Below, one piece after another: positions 53,785-62,367 of a DNA stretch of 64,000 nucleotides. Both the position numbers and the translations under genes were made by a program. The stretch spans positions 47,548 through 111,547 of the forward strand of contig DESQ01000038.1 in NCBI GenBank assembly GCA_002361355.1. The letters are read 5' to 3'. The stretch is from Lachnospiraceae bacterium UBA3310 (lineage in GTDB: Bacteria > Bacillota > Clostridia > Lachnospirales > Lachnospiraceae). Within the stretch, counting starts at the first letter, position 1. The number at the start of each line of letters is the position of its first letter. The notes below the pieces were generated by a model. The model did not search any database. It worked only from the letters and a program-made list of their open reading frames with translations, and was not told where the DNA came from.

Positions 53785-55374
53785 ATGAACGGATATTTTA
53801 GGTTGGTGAATCGGGAAGGCGCGTCGTCGCTTAAGTTGTTTCCGCCTACGGGAGGGGGAAAACCGGTTGATGCGCTTGATGTGATCGAGTATCTGACGAT
53901 GAAAGATTACGCCTGTGAGCTGTCAGACATAAAACGGGCGGTGGAAGGCGCAGAGAAGGAAGAGCAGGAGATCCGTCTCGGGAACGAGACAAGAATGAAG
54001 GAGAGAGAATGTTATAAGTTGACGATAGGGCCTGACAAGATGCAGGCCTATGCGAAGTTCTATGCGGCCTCTGAGGGCGGCGAGGATATGACCGCGCAGG
54101 AGTTTCGCAACGACCTGGAGCTTCGGGGTATCAAATGCGGTATTCTCACGGATGCCATTGAAAGTTTTTTTAAGCGGAGGGAGTACTGCGAGGATATTCT
54201 GGTAGCGGAGGGAAAAGCGCCTGTCCAGGGGAAAAACGCTTATATCGAATACAAGTTTAATACGGATAAAAAGGCAAAACCGACATTGAATGAGGATGGG
54301 AGCGTAGATTTCTTCCATTTGAATATACTAAATCATTGTGACAAGGGCGATGTGCTGGCAGTTCTGCATCCGGAGGAGCCGGGGGTGCCCGGTGAGAATC
54401 TTCTCGGCGCAAAGATCCAGCCTGCCGAAGTGAGGAAGGAAACCTTAAAATTCGGACGTAACATAGAGATGTCTGAGGACAGAAGCATGCTCATTGCGCA
54501 GGTCAGTGGTCATGTTGAACTGGTGGAGGGGACGGTTTTTGTCTCCGATGAATTGATGGTAGAGAATGTGGATACTTCCACAGGCAATATCGACTATGAG
54601 GGTAACGTGCAGATTAACGGCAACGTAGCCACCAATTTTCAGGTGAAAGCCAAGGGAGATATCGTGGTGAAAGGTGTCGTGGAGGGTGCCGTTCTGGAAG
54701 CCGGCGGCAATATTGTGATTGCGAGGGGCATGAACGGGATGGGCCGCGGCATTCTGAGGGCCGGCGGCAATATTATCTCGAAATTTTTGGAGAATGCGAC
54801 TGCGCAGGCGGAAGGATATGTGGCTTCCGAGTCGATTCTGCACAGCAGGGTGACTGCCGGCGGAGAGATAAACGTGGACGGCAGGCGTGGATTTATCACA
54901 GGCGGAAGGGTCTGTGCGACAGGCAGCGTCAATGTGAAAACACTCGGATCGGAGATGGGGGCGGACACGATCGTGGAGGTGGGAGCTGACCCCAAGATCA
55001 AGGAGCGCATCGCCGTACTGCAAAAACAGATCGGCGAGGATACCAGGCTGCTGCAGACGGTGCAGCCCACATTACTTGCAGCCAAACAGAAGCTTGCTAA
55101 GGGCGTGAAGCTGAGTCCGGAACAGATTAAGCAGATACAGTCCATGGCGGCGTTGAATAAGGAAAAATCCGAGGCGGTAGCCGCTGCGAATAAGGAGATG
55201 GAAGAACTGCAGAAACATGTGGGAAACAGCGCAGAGACAGTGGTTCGTGTGAAGGGAGAGGTGTATCCCGGCACACGGATTTGTATCGGCGACGTGTCCA
55301 TGGTGGTGCAGAAGACCACACACTACTGTCGTTTCGTCAGGGAGCGGGGCGACGTAAAAATGGCGCCGTTTTGA
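53785..55374 (+). CDS. FapA family (DUF342) protein
   Basis: A 529-residue protein of the DUF342/FapA family, with a beta-helix-like middle (KAKGDIVVKGVVEGAVLEAG; ARGMNGMGRGILRAGGNIIS) and a C-terminal coiled coil (about 415-480). Members occur beside flagellar genes in many Firmicutes; polar localisation has been studied in proteobacterial relatives, but the role here is unknown. ATG at 53785 chosen over an in-frame GTG at 53779 next to the AGGGGTG site. Follows sigD by 14 bases. Confidence 0.85.
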   Translation: MNGYFRLVNREGASSLKLFPPTGGGKPVDALDVIEYLTMKDYACELSDIKRAVEGAEKEEQEIRLGNETRMKERECYKLTIGPDKMQAYAKFYAASEGGEDMTAQEFRNDLELRGIKCGILTDAIESFFKRREYCEDILVAEGKAPVQGKNAYIEYKFNTDKKAKPTLNEDGSVDFFHLNILNHCDKGDVLAVLHPEEPGVPGENLLGAKIQPAEVRKETLKFGRNIEMSEDRSMLIAQVSGHVELVEGTVFVSDELMVENVDTSTGNIDYEGNVQINGNVATNFQVKAKGDIVVKGVVEGAVLEAGGNIVIARGMNGMGRGILRAGGNIISKFLENATAQAEGYVASESILHSRVTAGGEINVDGRRGFITGGRVCATGSVNVKTLGSEMGADTIVEVGADPKIKERIAVLQKQIGEDTRLLQTVQPTLLAAKQKLAKGVKLSPEQIKQIQSMAALNKEKSEAVAAANKEMEELQKHVGNSAETVVRVKGEVYPGTRICIGDVSMVVQKTTHYCRFVRERGDVKMAPF

Positions 55375-55397
55375 GGGGTTGAAGGGGAGGAATAATT

Positions 55398-55715
55398 ATG
55401 GCGATAGGTTTTGTAGAAATGCAGGGTCAGATTACAAGGGCCCAGGATTTTACAACTGTCAAGCACAATGAGGACACAAAGGGTCTGGTGGATCAGTCCA
55501 ATTTCGGACAGGTGATAACCAAGCAGGCAGCGCAGCAGGTACAGCGGGTCAACCAGAGAGAAAGGGCTGAAAACCGCCAAAAAAAATTCGACGCAAAAGA
55601 AAAGGGAAGCAACGAATATCATGGAGACGGCGGCCGGGGCAGAAAGAAAGAGAAACAGGAGCCTGACGGCAAAGTGCTGTTAAAAGGGGTAAGTACCTTT
55701 GACGCTATGGGATAG
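55398..55715 (+). CDS. small basic protein in flagellar locus, function unknown
   Basis: A 105-residue protein, helical and charged, beginning MAIGFVEMQGQITRAQDF, with a Gln/Arg-rich centre (QVITKQAAQQVQRVNQRERA) and a Lys/Gly-rich end. No membrane segment or signal. A strong GGGGAGGAA precedes ATG. It lies between the DUF342 gene and the SwrB-like gene. I recognise no family. Confidence 0.7.
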   Translation: MAIGFVEMQGQITRAQDFTTVKHNEDTKGLVDQSNFGQVITKQAAQQVQRVNQRERAENRQKKFDAKEKGSNEYHGDGGRGRKKEKQEPDGKVLLKGVSTFDAMG

Positions 55716-55755
55716 AGCCCGGTCAGCGCAAGGTCGAATTACGAAAGGGAGAAAC

Positions 55756-56847
55756 ATGAGTGTAATAGAGATCGTTCTGATTATTATTGGCGCGGGGGTA
55801 TTTCTGTTGGGGTATTTTTTGCCGGCGGGAAAGAAAAGGGATACGGATGGGGAGATACAGCTCATCAGCGAAGCCGAGATTAGGAAAATGGTGGAAGGTG
55901 AGACAGAGACCGTCAGGGAAAGGGTATCCGATATTGTGGATGAGACGATCGGCTACTCCATAGAGAAGACAGAACGCGCCATGGAGCGTGTGGCAAATGA
56001 AAAAATTATGGCGGTGAACGAGTATTCGGACACCGTGCTGGAAGAAATCAATAAAAATCATAAGGAAGTCACTTTCCTTTATGATATGTTGAATGACAAG
56101 CATGAAACGTTGATGGCCAGTATCGGTCAGGCTTCCCAGGCCGCGGAGGAGATCCGGCAGACTGTGCACGATGCGGAGATCACAGCCGGTGAGACGGCAA
56201 AAAAGGCGAAGGACGCAGAGGAGGCGGCTGAGGGAGCTCTGGTGCGGATTCATAATGCGGAAGTCTCAGCAAGGGAAGCGCAGGAGGCGGTACAGGAGGC
56301 TGTGCAGTCCGTGATGGGAGCCGTGGAGGATACCCGTACCGATCTCTGGTCTCTCCATAGCGCGAGAGAGTATTCGCCGGAGGTAGTGGAGGAAGTGCGC
56401 GAGGCCGGACAGGATGAGGTTGATGAGATTGTTGAGGATTCTGTCGTGGTTGACGAGACGCTTCCCGAACCGGAGCCGACGTGGGAGCCTGTGGCGGAGC
56501 CGGAAGAGACTGGGGAGATAGAAGAAGAGACTGATTTTCAGCCTATACGTCCGAAAAGGGTGGAGATTATTCATGAACCGGAAGCGGACTATGTTGCCGA
56601 AGAACAGGATATTTCCGCCAGTGCCGCTTTTGCAAGACTTGGTATATTTGGCGGCAGGGAGTCTGCACCTGAGGAACCCCGAGGGGTAGATATCCGGTTT
56701 GCGCAGGGAAAAGATAATGGGCGTAATAGTAATGAGAGAATTTTGGAACTTCACAAGGCTGGCAAGTCCAACATGGCGATCGCCAAGGAACTGGGTCTTG
56801 GCCTTGGCGAGGTGAAATTGGTGATAGACCTGTTCGAGGGCGTGTAG
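55756..56847 (+). CDS. SwrB-like membrane protein (DUF6115)
   Basis: A 363-residue protein with an N-terminal membrane helix (about 2-22), a long coiled coil (about 45-170), an acidic Pro/Glu-rich linker, and a C-terminal helix-turn-helix-like module (ERILELHKAGKSNMAIAKEL and following LGEVKLVIDLF). B. subtilis SwrB has an N-terminal anchor and activates FliP-FliO assembly of the export gate; it also sits just after sigD and before rpsB. ATG at 55756 follows AAAGGGAG. Assignment to SwrB is by architecture and position. Confidence 0.78.
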   Translation: MSVIEIVLIIIGAGVFLLGYFLPAGKKRDTDGEIQLISEAEIRKMVEGETETVRERVSDIVDETIGYSIEKTERAMERVANEKIMAVNEYSDTVLEEINKNHKEVTFLYDMLNDKHETLMASIGQASQAAEEIRQTVHDAEITAGETAKKAKDAEEAAEGALVRIHNAEVSAREAQEAVQEAVQSVMGAVEDTRTDLWSLHSAREYSPEVVEEVREAGQDEVDEIVEDSVVVDETLPEPEPTWEPVAEPEETGEIEEETDFQPIRPKRVEIIHEPEADYVAEEQDISASAAFARLGIFGGRESAPEEPRGVDIRFAQGKDNGRNSNERILELHKAGKSNMAIAKELGLGLGEVKLVIDLFEGV

Positions 56848-56848
56848 G

Positions 56849-57595
56849 ATGGAGAAAAAATACTATTTGCGAGGGCTCGGTCTCGGTATGATTGTGACGG
56901 CAGTCATTATGGGGATCGCGCTGTCAGGCGGCACAAAAACGAGAGAGATGACCGACGACGAGGTGATAGCCAGGGCGAAAGAGCTGGGTATGACAGAGGA
57001 TACCCGGCTGCTGGAACCGACTGGGGAGGAGCCGGAGGAGAAAGAGGAGTCGGCTTTGCCGCAGACGCCTGTCAGGAAAGATATCGCGGTGAAATCGGAG
57101 GCGGAAGCCGCGGCGCAGAAGAAGGATGAGGCAAAGAACGATGCCTCTTCCGATACAGACACAGAGGACAAGACGGCACAGAAACCGTCGGTGGATACGC
57201 CGGAACCAGTACAGAGCGCTACCTCTGCGGCATCGACGGAGACGAAACCGAAGGCGGATACCAATGAGATGACGAAGCAGGATGACGACAGGAATCCCGC
57301 ACTGCCTGAGCCGGAGGAAGAGAGTGATACGAATCCTGCGACGGCGGAAACGGTGGGGAGCGGTGGTGCGAATCCCTCATCCGGCGGGATGAAGAGCGTC
57401 ACCATTGTCAGCGGGGACAGCTCTTATACGATAGCGAAAAAGTTGGAGGCGGCAGGAGCTGTGTCTTCGGCATCTTCCTATGACACTTATCTGTGTGAGA
57501 ACGGTTACGACAAGAGGCTTAGAACTGGTACTTTTCAGATTCCGGCAGGTGCGACCGATGAGCAGATTGCGAAGATTGTAACGGGTCAACAGTAG
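56849..57595 (+). CDS. membrane-anchored protein with MltG/YceG-like C-terminal module
   Basis: A 248-residue protein: N-terminal membrane helix (about 9-28), a long acidic Thr/Ala/Pro-rich spacer (about 35-180), and a C-terminal LysM-like module (about 185-245: VTIVSGDSSYTIAKKLEAAG; LRTGTFQIPAGATDEQIAKI). The module resembles the N-terminal part of MltG lytic transglycosylases; the catalytic Glu domain is absent. It probably binds rather than cleaves peptidoglycan. It starts one base after the SwrB-like gene. Confidence 0.78.
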   Translation: MEKKYYLRGLGLGMIVTAVIMGIALSGGTKTREMTDDEVIARAKELGMTEDTRLLEPTGEEPEEKEESALPQTPVRKDIAVKSEAEAAAQKKDEAKNDASSDTDTEDKTAQKPSVDTPEPVQSATSAASTETKPKADTNEMTKQDDDRNPALPEPEEESDTNPATAETVGSGGANPSSGGMKSVTIVSGDSSYTIAKKLEAAGAVSSASSYDTYLCENGYDKRLRTGTFQIPAGATDEQIAKIVTGQQ

Positions 57596-57620
57596 AACAT
57601 ACGATTAAAGGAGAGACGTT

Positions 57621-59705
57621 ATGAGATCAATTAAGGCGAGAATTTTGGCGACGGTAATTGTGTGTACACTTTTGTCAGCCCTTATTTGCGGCGGGGTGAG
57701 CATTGTCAATTCCAGAAAGACAGTGTATGAAGATTCGCAGAAGGAAATGCAGTACGCCTGCGCAAATCAGGCGGCACAGCTCAACGCCCAGATGAGCAGG
57801 GTGGAGCAGTCTGTCAACACGGCATATAATGTCGCCTTACAGCAGCTTACGGATGTGGAGGCGTTTAAGACAAGCAAGGCGTATGTGGATAATTTTACGG
57901 CCGTCATGAACGAGATGCTTTATGAGGTGGGCGGCAATACGGAAGGGGCGTTGACGGCTTATATCCGTTATAATCCGGAGTTCACGGAACCGGACAGCGG
58001 TGTTTTCTGGAGCAGAAGCAGTGATGCTGAAAAGTTCGAGGCGCTGGTTCCCACAGACTTTTCCATGTACGAGCCGGACGATTTGGAGCATGTGGGCTGG
58101 TATTACATACCCGTGAAGAACGGGAAGCCGACCTGGATGGATCCCTACTTAAACTCCAACATTAACGTGTACATGGTGTCTTATGTGATTCCCATTGTCA
58201 TAGATGGTGAGTCCATCGGTATCATCGGTATGGATATCGCCTTTGACAAATTTACGTCTACTGTGGATAATGCCACGGTGTTTGAGACCGGTTCCGCGTT
58301 CTTGGCGGATGCAAACGGCAATATTTGTTATCATAAATCTATTGAGACCGGAACCGCACTTTCAGGGATTGAGGATTCTGATGAGATTGTGAGCGCTCTG
58401 GCGGATCCGGCAATGGAAGGACAACCTGTCAATTACACCTACCAGGGCGAATTGAAAGACATGTGTTACCAAAACCTCATAAACGGTATGCGCTATGTGC
58501 TGACAGCTCCGGAATCGGAGATGAAGAGTGCGGCAAGCCACATTACCATGCTGATTATGGTTGGTATGCTGATTGCGGTAGCGATTGCAGTTGTAATCGG
58601 AATACTCATGGGTATGGCGATCACGAAACCCATCACCCAGATTAACGATATTGTATCCAATACGGCCAAGTTTAATTTTGCCAAGAATGTGAACAGTGAC
58701 AGGCTCTGCAAGCGCAATGACGAGAGCGGCAGTATGGCAAACTCGCTCAGGGAGATGCGTGCAAGCCTCCGTTCCATGGTGGCGGATATCCAGAGAACCT
58801 ACTCGGATCTGGAGGATACCCTGTTGAAGCTTTCTGACACCAGCGAGCAGGTACAGGGTATGAGCGGGGAAAACTCGGAGATGACGCAGGGACTTGCGGC
58901 TGCCATGGAGGAGACGGCGGCTGCCATGGAGACGGTCAACAACACGGTCAATCAGATCAGGGAGCGTGCGCAGACGATCCGCGACAACTCCAAAGAGGGA
59001 GAGAGGGCTTCTCTGGAGAGCAAACAGCGAGCGGATGATCTGAGAAGTACCACCGGCGAGGCGCAGAACAAGACAACACAGATGTACCGCGGCGTGCAGG
59101 AGAAGAGCGCGGAGGCAATGGAGCAGGCGCGGGCGGTGGAAAAGATCAACCAGCTTACCCAGTCTATTCTGGATATTTCCGGTCAGACGAACCTGTTGGC
59201 GTTAAATGCGTCAATCGAGGCTGCGAGAGCGGGAGAGGCAGGAAGAGGTTTTGCGGTGGTCGCTGACGAGATCGGCGGTCTGGCATCTCAGACATCCTCT
59301 ACGGTGAGCAACATTAACGGCATTACCACAGAGGTGAATCATGCCGTGGAGAATATGGAATCCTGTCTGCAGGAGACTCTTTCCTTCCTTGAGGAGACGG
59401 TGCTTAAGGATTACAGTGACTTTATGGGTGTGGCGGAGAAATATACGCAGGATGCCTCTGACTTTGAGGAAAATATGAAGAGTATCGGCAGTGAGGTGGA
59501 GACTTTACTCAGTGCCATTGTGGAGATTGCAGAGTCGGTCAACAATATCACACAGACTGTCGCGGAGGCTGCGGACAATATCAGCAGCATAGCCCAGAAG
59601 ACAGAGGATGTGTCCCAGCTTGTGGAAGGCAACGCGGAACTGGTGGAGACGAACTCGGAGAATGTGGTTAAACTGAAAAATATCGTGGAGATGTTCAAGA
59701 ACTGA
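57621..59705 (+). CDS. methyl-accepting chemotaxis protein with Cache sensor
   Basis: Chemoreceptor of 694 residues. A membrane helix (about 7-28), an extracellular dCache-type sensor (about 35-285; VGWYYIPVKNGKPTWMDPY and SIGIIGMDIAFDKFTS fit this fold), a second helix (about 305-330), a HAMP-like region, and the signalling hairpin (LNASIEAARAGEAGRGFAVV, then ADEIGGLASQTSSTV). The ligand is unknown; dCache domains often bind amino acids. Last gene of the fla/che locus, followed by a terminator. Confidence 0.94.
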   Translation: MRSIKARILATVIVCTLLSALICGGVSIVNSRKTVYEDSQKEMQYACANQAAQLNAQMSRVEQSVNTAYNVALQQLTDVEAFKTSKAYVDNFTAVMNEMLYEVGGNTEGALTAYIRYNPEFTEPDSGVFWSRSSDAEKFEALVPTDFSMYEPDDLEHVGWYYIPVKNGKPTWMDPYLNSNINVYMVSYVIPIVIDGESIGIIGMDIAFDKFTSTVDNATVFETGSAFLADANGNICYHKSIETGTALSGIEDSDEIVSALADPAMEGQPVNYTYQGELKDMCYQNLINGMRYVLTAPESEMKSAASHITMLIMVGMLIAVAIAVVIGILMGMAITKPITQINDIVSNTAKFNFAKNVNSDRLCKRNDESGSMANSLREMRASLRSMVADIQRTYSDLEDTLLKLSDTSEQVQGMSGENSEMTQGLAAAMEETAAAMETVNNTVNQIRERAQTIRDNSKEGERASLESKQRADDLRSTTGEAQNKTTQMYRGVQEKSAEAMEQARAVEKINQLTQSILDISGQTNLLALNASIEAARAGEAGRGFAVVADEIGGLASQTSSTVSNINGITTEVNHAVENMESCLQETLSFLEETVLKDYSDFMGVAEKYTQDASDFEENMKSIGSEVETLLSAIVEIAESVNNITQTVAEAADNISSIAQKTEDVSQLVEGNAELVETNSENVVKLKNIVEMFKN

Positions 59706-59720
59706 TACGCGAAAATTACG

Positions 59721-59749
59721 AGAATCCCCCTTGCACGGGGGATTCTTTT
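59721..59749 (+). terminator. intrinsic terminator of the fla/che locus
   Basis: AGAATCCCCC / GGGGGATTCT stem, six-base loop TTGCAC, then TTT. It lies 15 bases after the chemoreceptor gene. Confidence 0.88.
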
Positions 59750-59759
59750 GTGTTATAGT
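59731..59759 (+). promoter_or_regulatory. promoter of rpsB-tsf nested in the upstream terminator
   Basis: TTGCAC forms the terminator loop and serves as a -35 match; a 17-base spacer leads to TATAGT (59754-59759). It would start a leader of about 120 bases before rpsB. Confidence 0.65.
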
Positions 59760-59765
59760 ATTTGA

Positions 59766-59862
59766 GTGTGCGCAAGACACACATAATCCAATCAATCACA
59801 TATACCCAGCCCATGCCGGTGCCCCAAAGACGCAAGGGTGGCAGGGAGGCGCAAGGTATATG
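59766..59862 (+). promoter_or_regulatory. structured leader of rpsB
   Basis: Two elements precede rpsB: a GTGTG / CACAC hairpin (59766-59782), and a larger structure closed by CATATACC (59799-59806) and GGTATATG (59855-59862). Inside the latter TGCC pairs with GGCA and CCC with GGG. The hexamer CGCAAG occurs three times (59771, 59831, 59850). The structure ends about 12 bases before the ribosome site region, a layout typical of autoregulated ribosomal protein leaders. Confidence 0.6.
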
Positions 59863-59888
59863 GCAGACAACCAAATGGAGGTAGAATT

Positions 59889-60638
59889 ATGAGCGTTATT
59901 TCAATGAAGCAGTTATTGGAGGCAGGTGTACATTTCGGACACCAGACGAGAAGATGGAACCCTAAGATGGCTCCCTACATCTTCACCGAGAGAAATGGTA
60001 TCCACATCATTGACTTGCAGAAGTCTGTCGGCAAAGTGGACGAGGCTTACAAGGCAGTATTTGACGTGGTGGCGCAGGGCGGTACGATCCTTTTTGTAGG
60101 AACCAAGAAGCAGGCGCAGGATGCAGTGAAGACAGAGGCGGAGCGCTGCGGCATGTACTATGTCAATGAGAGATGGCTGGGCGGCATGCTCACCAACTTT
60201 AAGACGATCCAGTCCAGAATTGAGAGATTAAAGGCGATTGAGAGAATGGCTGAGGATGGCACCTTCGAGGTACTTCCCAAGAAGGAGGTTATCAAGATCA
60301 AGAAGGAGTGGGAGAAGCTTGAGAAGAATCTGGGCGGTATCAAGAATATGACCAGAACACCTGACTGTATTTTTGTGGTAGATCCCAAGAAGGAGAGAAT
60401 CTGTGTACAGGAGGCTCATACGCTTGGCATTACCCTGATCGGTATCGGTGATACAAACTGTGATCCTGAGGAGCTCGACTATATCATTCCCGGAAACGAC
60501 GACGCGATCCGTGCGGTTAAGCTGATCGTATCCAAGATGGCTGACGCGGTTGTTGAGGCGAACCAGGGCGCGGAGGCCGATGAGTATGCGTCCGAGGCCG
60601 AGATGGAGAAGGTCGAGGAGACTGACGAAGAGGCTTAA
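59889..60638 (+). CDS. rpsB: 30S ribosomal protein S2
   Basis: The 249 residues begin MSVISMKQLLEAGVHFGHQT, with RRWNPKMAPYIFTERNGIHI and LTNFKTIQSRIERL, diagnostic of uS2. The acidic C-terminal tail is common. ATG at 59889 follows AATGGAGG; the frame extends upstream to 59838 through the leader without a ribosome site. Upstream of tsf as in nearly all bacteria. Confidence 0.98.
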   Translation: MSVISMKQLLEAGVHFGHQTRRWNPKMAPYIFTERNGIHIIDLQKSVGKVDEAYKAVFDVVAQGGTILFVGTKKQAQDAVKTEAERCGMYYVNERWLGGMLTNFKTIQSRIERLKAIERMAEDGTFEVLPKKEVIKIKKEWEKLEKNLGGIKNMTRTPDCIFVVDPKKERICVQEAHTLGITLIGIGDTNCDPEELDYIIPGNDDAIRAVKLIVSKMADAVVEANQGAEADEYASEAEMEKVEETDEEA

Positions 60639-60651
60639 GCATCGAAGATGC
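60639..60651 (+). other. small hairpin between rpsB and tsf
   Basis: GCATC GAA GATGC immediately after the rpsB stop codon, followed by GCGAAGGCGCAAGCC, which carries a fourth CGCAAG hexamer at 60665. No T tract; possibly an attenuator or processing element. Confidence 0.5.
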
Positions 60652-60710
60652 GATTTTGCGAAGGCGCAAGCCAAACTATATAATTGGAGATCATTCAGGA
60701 GGAAAAATAG

Positions 60711-61646
60711 ATGGCTATTACAGCAGCAATGGTAAAAGAGTTAAGAGAGATGACCGGTGCGGGCATGATGGATTGCAAGAAGGCGCTGAATGAGACAGAC
60801 GGCGACATGGATGCGGCGGTAGAATATTTGAGAAAGAACGGCCAGGCGAAGGCGGAAAAGAAAGCGGGAAGAATCGCGGCAGAAGGTCTTTGCCGTGTGG
60901 CGGTTAAAGATGAGAAGACCGCGGCTGTCGTGGAGGTAAACTCCGAGACAGACTTTGTTGCGAAAAATGAGGATTTTCAGGCATATGTGGAAGCGGTGGC
61001 GAAGCAGGCAGTGGAGTCCGATGCGAAGGATCTGGATGCGTTCCTTGCGGAGAAGTGGCATCTGGATGCGTCCAAGACCGTGAAGGATGCGCTTGTTGAC
61101 AAGGTTGCCGTGATCGGTGAGAATTTAACCATCAGAAGATTTGAGAAGGTAGTTGCGTCAGAGGGCTGCGCGGTGACTTATGTGCACGGCGGCGGCAGAA
61201 TCGGCGTTATCGTTGAGGCGGCTACGGACGTGGTAAATGATGCGGTGAAGGAAGCGCTCACTAACATTGCCATGCAGGTGGCAGCCCTGTATCCGAAGTA
61301 TGTTTCCACGGATGAGGTTTCTGAGGAGTACAAGGCGCACGAGAAGGAGATTCTTGCGGAGCAGATTAAGAATGATCCCAAGATGGCTGGCAAGCCTGAG
61401 AAGGTGATCGAGGGCGCGGTGAACGGCCGCCTGAACAAGGAGCTCAAAGAGGTATGTCTCTTAGAGCAGGTTTATGTGAAAGCGGAGGATGGCAAGCAGA
61501 CCGTTGCAAAGTATATCGAGCAGGTTGCCAAGGAGAACAACGCAAAGATTTCTATTAAGAGATTTGTCCGTTTTGAGACCGGCGAGGGCCTGGAGAAGAA
61601 GGAAGAGAACTTCGCGGAAGAAGTTGCAAAGCAGATGGGCATGTAA
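60711..61646 (+). CDS. tsf: elongation factor Ts
   Basis: Nucleotide exchange factor for EF-Tu. The 311 residues contain the UBA-like N-terminal domain (VKELREMTGAGMMDCKKAL), VEVNSETDFVAKNEDF and the C-terminal LEQVYVKAEDGKQTVAKYIE. AGGAGG precedes ATG. In most Firmicutes pyrH follows; it is not present here. Confidence 0.98.
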   Translation: MAITAAMVKELREMTGAGMMDCKKALNETDGDMDAAVEYLRKNGQAKAEKKAGRIAAEGLCRVAVKDEKTAAVVEVNSETDFVAKNEDFQAYVEAVAKQAVESDAKDLDAFLAEKWHLDASKTVKDALVDKVAVIGENLTIRRFEKVVASEGCAVTYVHGGGRIGVIVEAATDVVNDAVKEALTNIAMQVAALYPKYVSTDEVSEEYKAHEKEILAEQIKNDPKMAGKPEKVIEGAVNGRLNKELKEVCLLEQVYVKAEDGKQTVAKYIEQVAKENNAKISIKRFVRFETGEGLEKKEENFAEEVAKQMGM

Positions 61647-61685
61647 GCGAAGTTTGCAAAGCAAAACACTGTAAAGAAATTATGA

Positions 61686-61746
61686 GGCTCTGAAGCCTTG
61701 TAATCACGCATTTCTAAGTGATTATGAGGATTTCAGGGTCTTTTTT
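61686..61746 (+). terminator. intrinsic terminator after tsf
   Basis: Long imperfect stem: GGCTCTGAAGCC...TAATCAC pairs with GTGATTA...GGATTTCAGGGTC, ending in six T residues. It lies 40 bases after tsf. Confidence 0.8.
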
Positions 61747-61892
61747 CTTTGTGAAAAAGAAAAAGGGCAAGTCAAATTTTATCAAAGAAATCTTGCAATG
61801 CAAGCAGGGATAAGGTATCATAAAATTAGTTATTTTTATGAAGATATTTTTAGCAGTATTGCGTATACTATATGTTAGAAAAGACTGATTTT

Positions 61893-62059
61893 ATGGCTGT
61901 AGCAGTAAAAAAGATTATCAGATCGCTTTGGAAGAACAAAAAGCGGAAGTGCGTAATCTAGTGCTTGCGGGATTAGAGCAGATAAAAGAAGGAAAAACAA
62001 AGGATTTTAACGCTGTATGTGACAGACTGGAGAATAAGTACAAGAATGAAGCAATATAG
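61893..62059 (+). pseudogene. antitoxin remnant, frameshifted
   Basis: ATG at 61893 gives MAVAVKK and then leaves frame in a run of six A residues (61907-61912). Read one base over, the sequence continues DYQIALEEQKAEVRNLVLAG to KNEAI and a stop at 62057. One extra A in the run would restore a single frame of about 55 residues, a size and helical makeup usual for RelB/Phd-type antitoxins. It overlaps the toxin remnant. The family is inferred from layout, not a clear motif. Confidence 0.55.
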
Positions 62060-62190
62060 AATAGAAATCACTGATTTGGCAGAAGAAGATATAGTAAGGA
62101 TACTTCATATGTTAGTAGACAGCCGGGCGTGGTTATATCGTACATTTGGGTTATAGATGTAGATACAGAGTGCAATACTCAATTGTAAGA
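62046..62190 (+). pseudogene. RelE/ParE-type toxin remnant
   Basis: ATG at 62046 opens MKQYRIEITDLAEEDI, the usual start of RelE/ParE toxins, and overlaps the antitoxin end by 14 bases in another frame, the typical toxin-antitoxin layout. After about 25 residues similarity stops, and the frame ends at a TAG near 62153. A downstream stretch in another frame (ISYIWVIDVDTE) looks like the late toxin strands, so an internal deletion with frameshift is likely. A functional toxin is not expected. Confidence 0.55.
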
Positions 62191-62199
62191 ACGTAAGAA

Positions 62200-62242
62200 C
62201 CCTTGTAAATGCTGATAAAAAGGCATTTGCAAGGGCTTTTTT
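62200..62242 (+). terminator. intrinsic terminator after the toxin-antitoxin remnant
   Basis: CCCTTGTAAATGC / GCATTTGCAAGGG arms, ten-base loop, then six T residues. A strong hairpin that may have belonged to the former toxin-antitoxin operon. Confidence 0.88.
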
Positions 62243-62367
62243 GTGGAATTATATCTGGAGGTGGGAGGTCGTTTTTTCTGATAGATTTATAAGTACCAAT
62301 ATTATATACTATACTTACGACTTAGCTATAAGCATAAGTGAAAAATAAAAGAGAAAGAGGAAACCGT

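Noticed and set aside
57595..57621. Sigma-28 promoter for the chemoreceptor gene
   Set aside because: No TAAA-N15-GCCGATAA-like sequence was found in the 25-base gap or just upstream.
59799..59862. c-di-GMP riboswitch upstream of rpsB
   Set aside because: ACGCAA and paired arms recall the GEMM class, but the two conserved GEMM hairpins and the ACGCACAGGGCAAACC region are not present.
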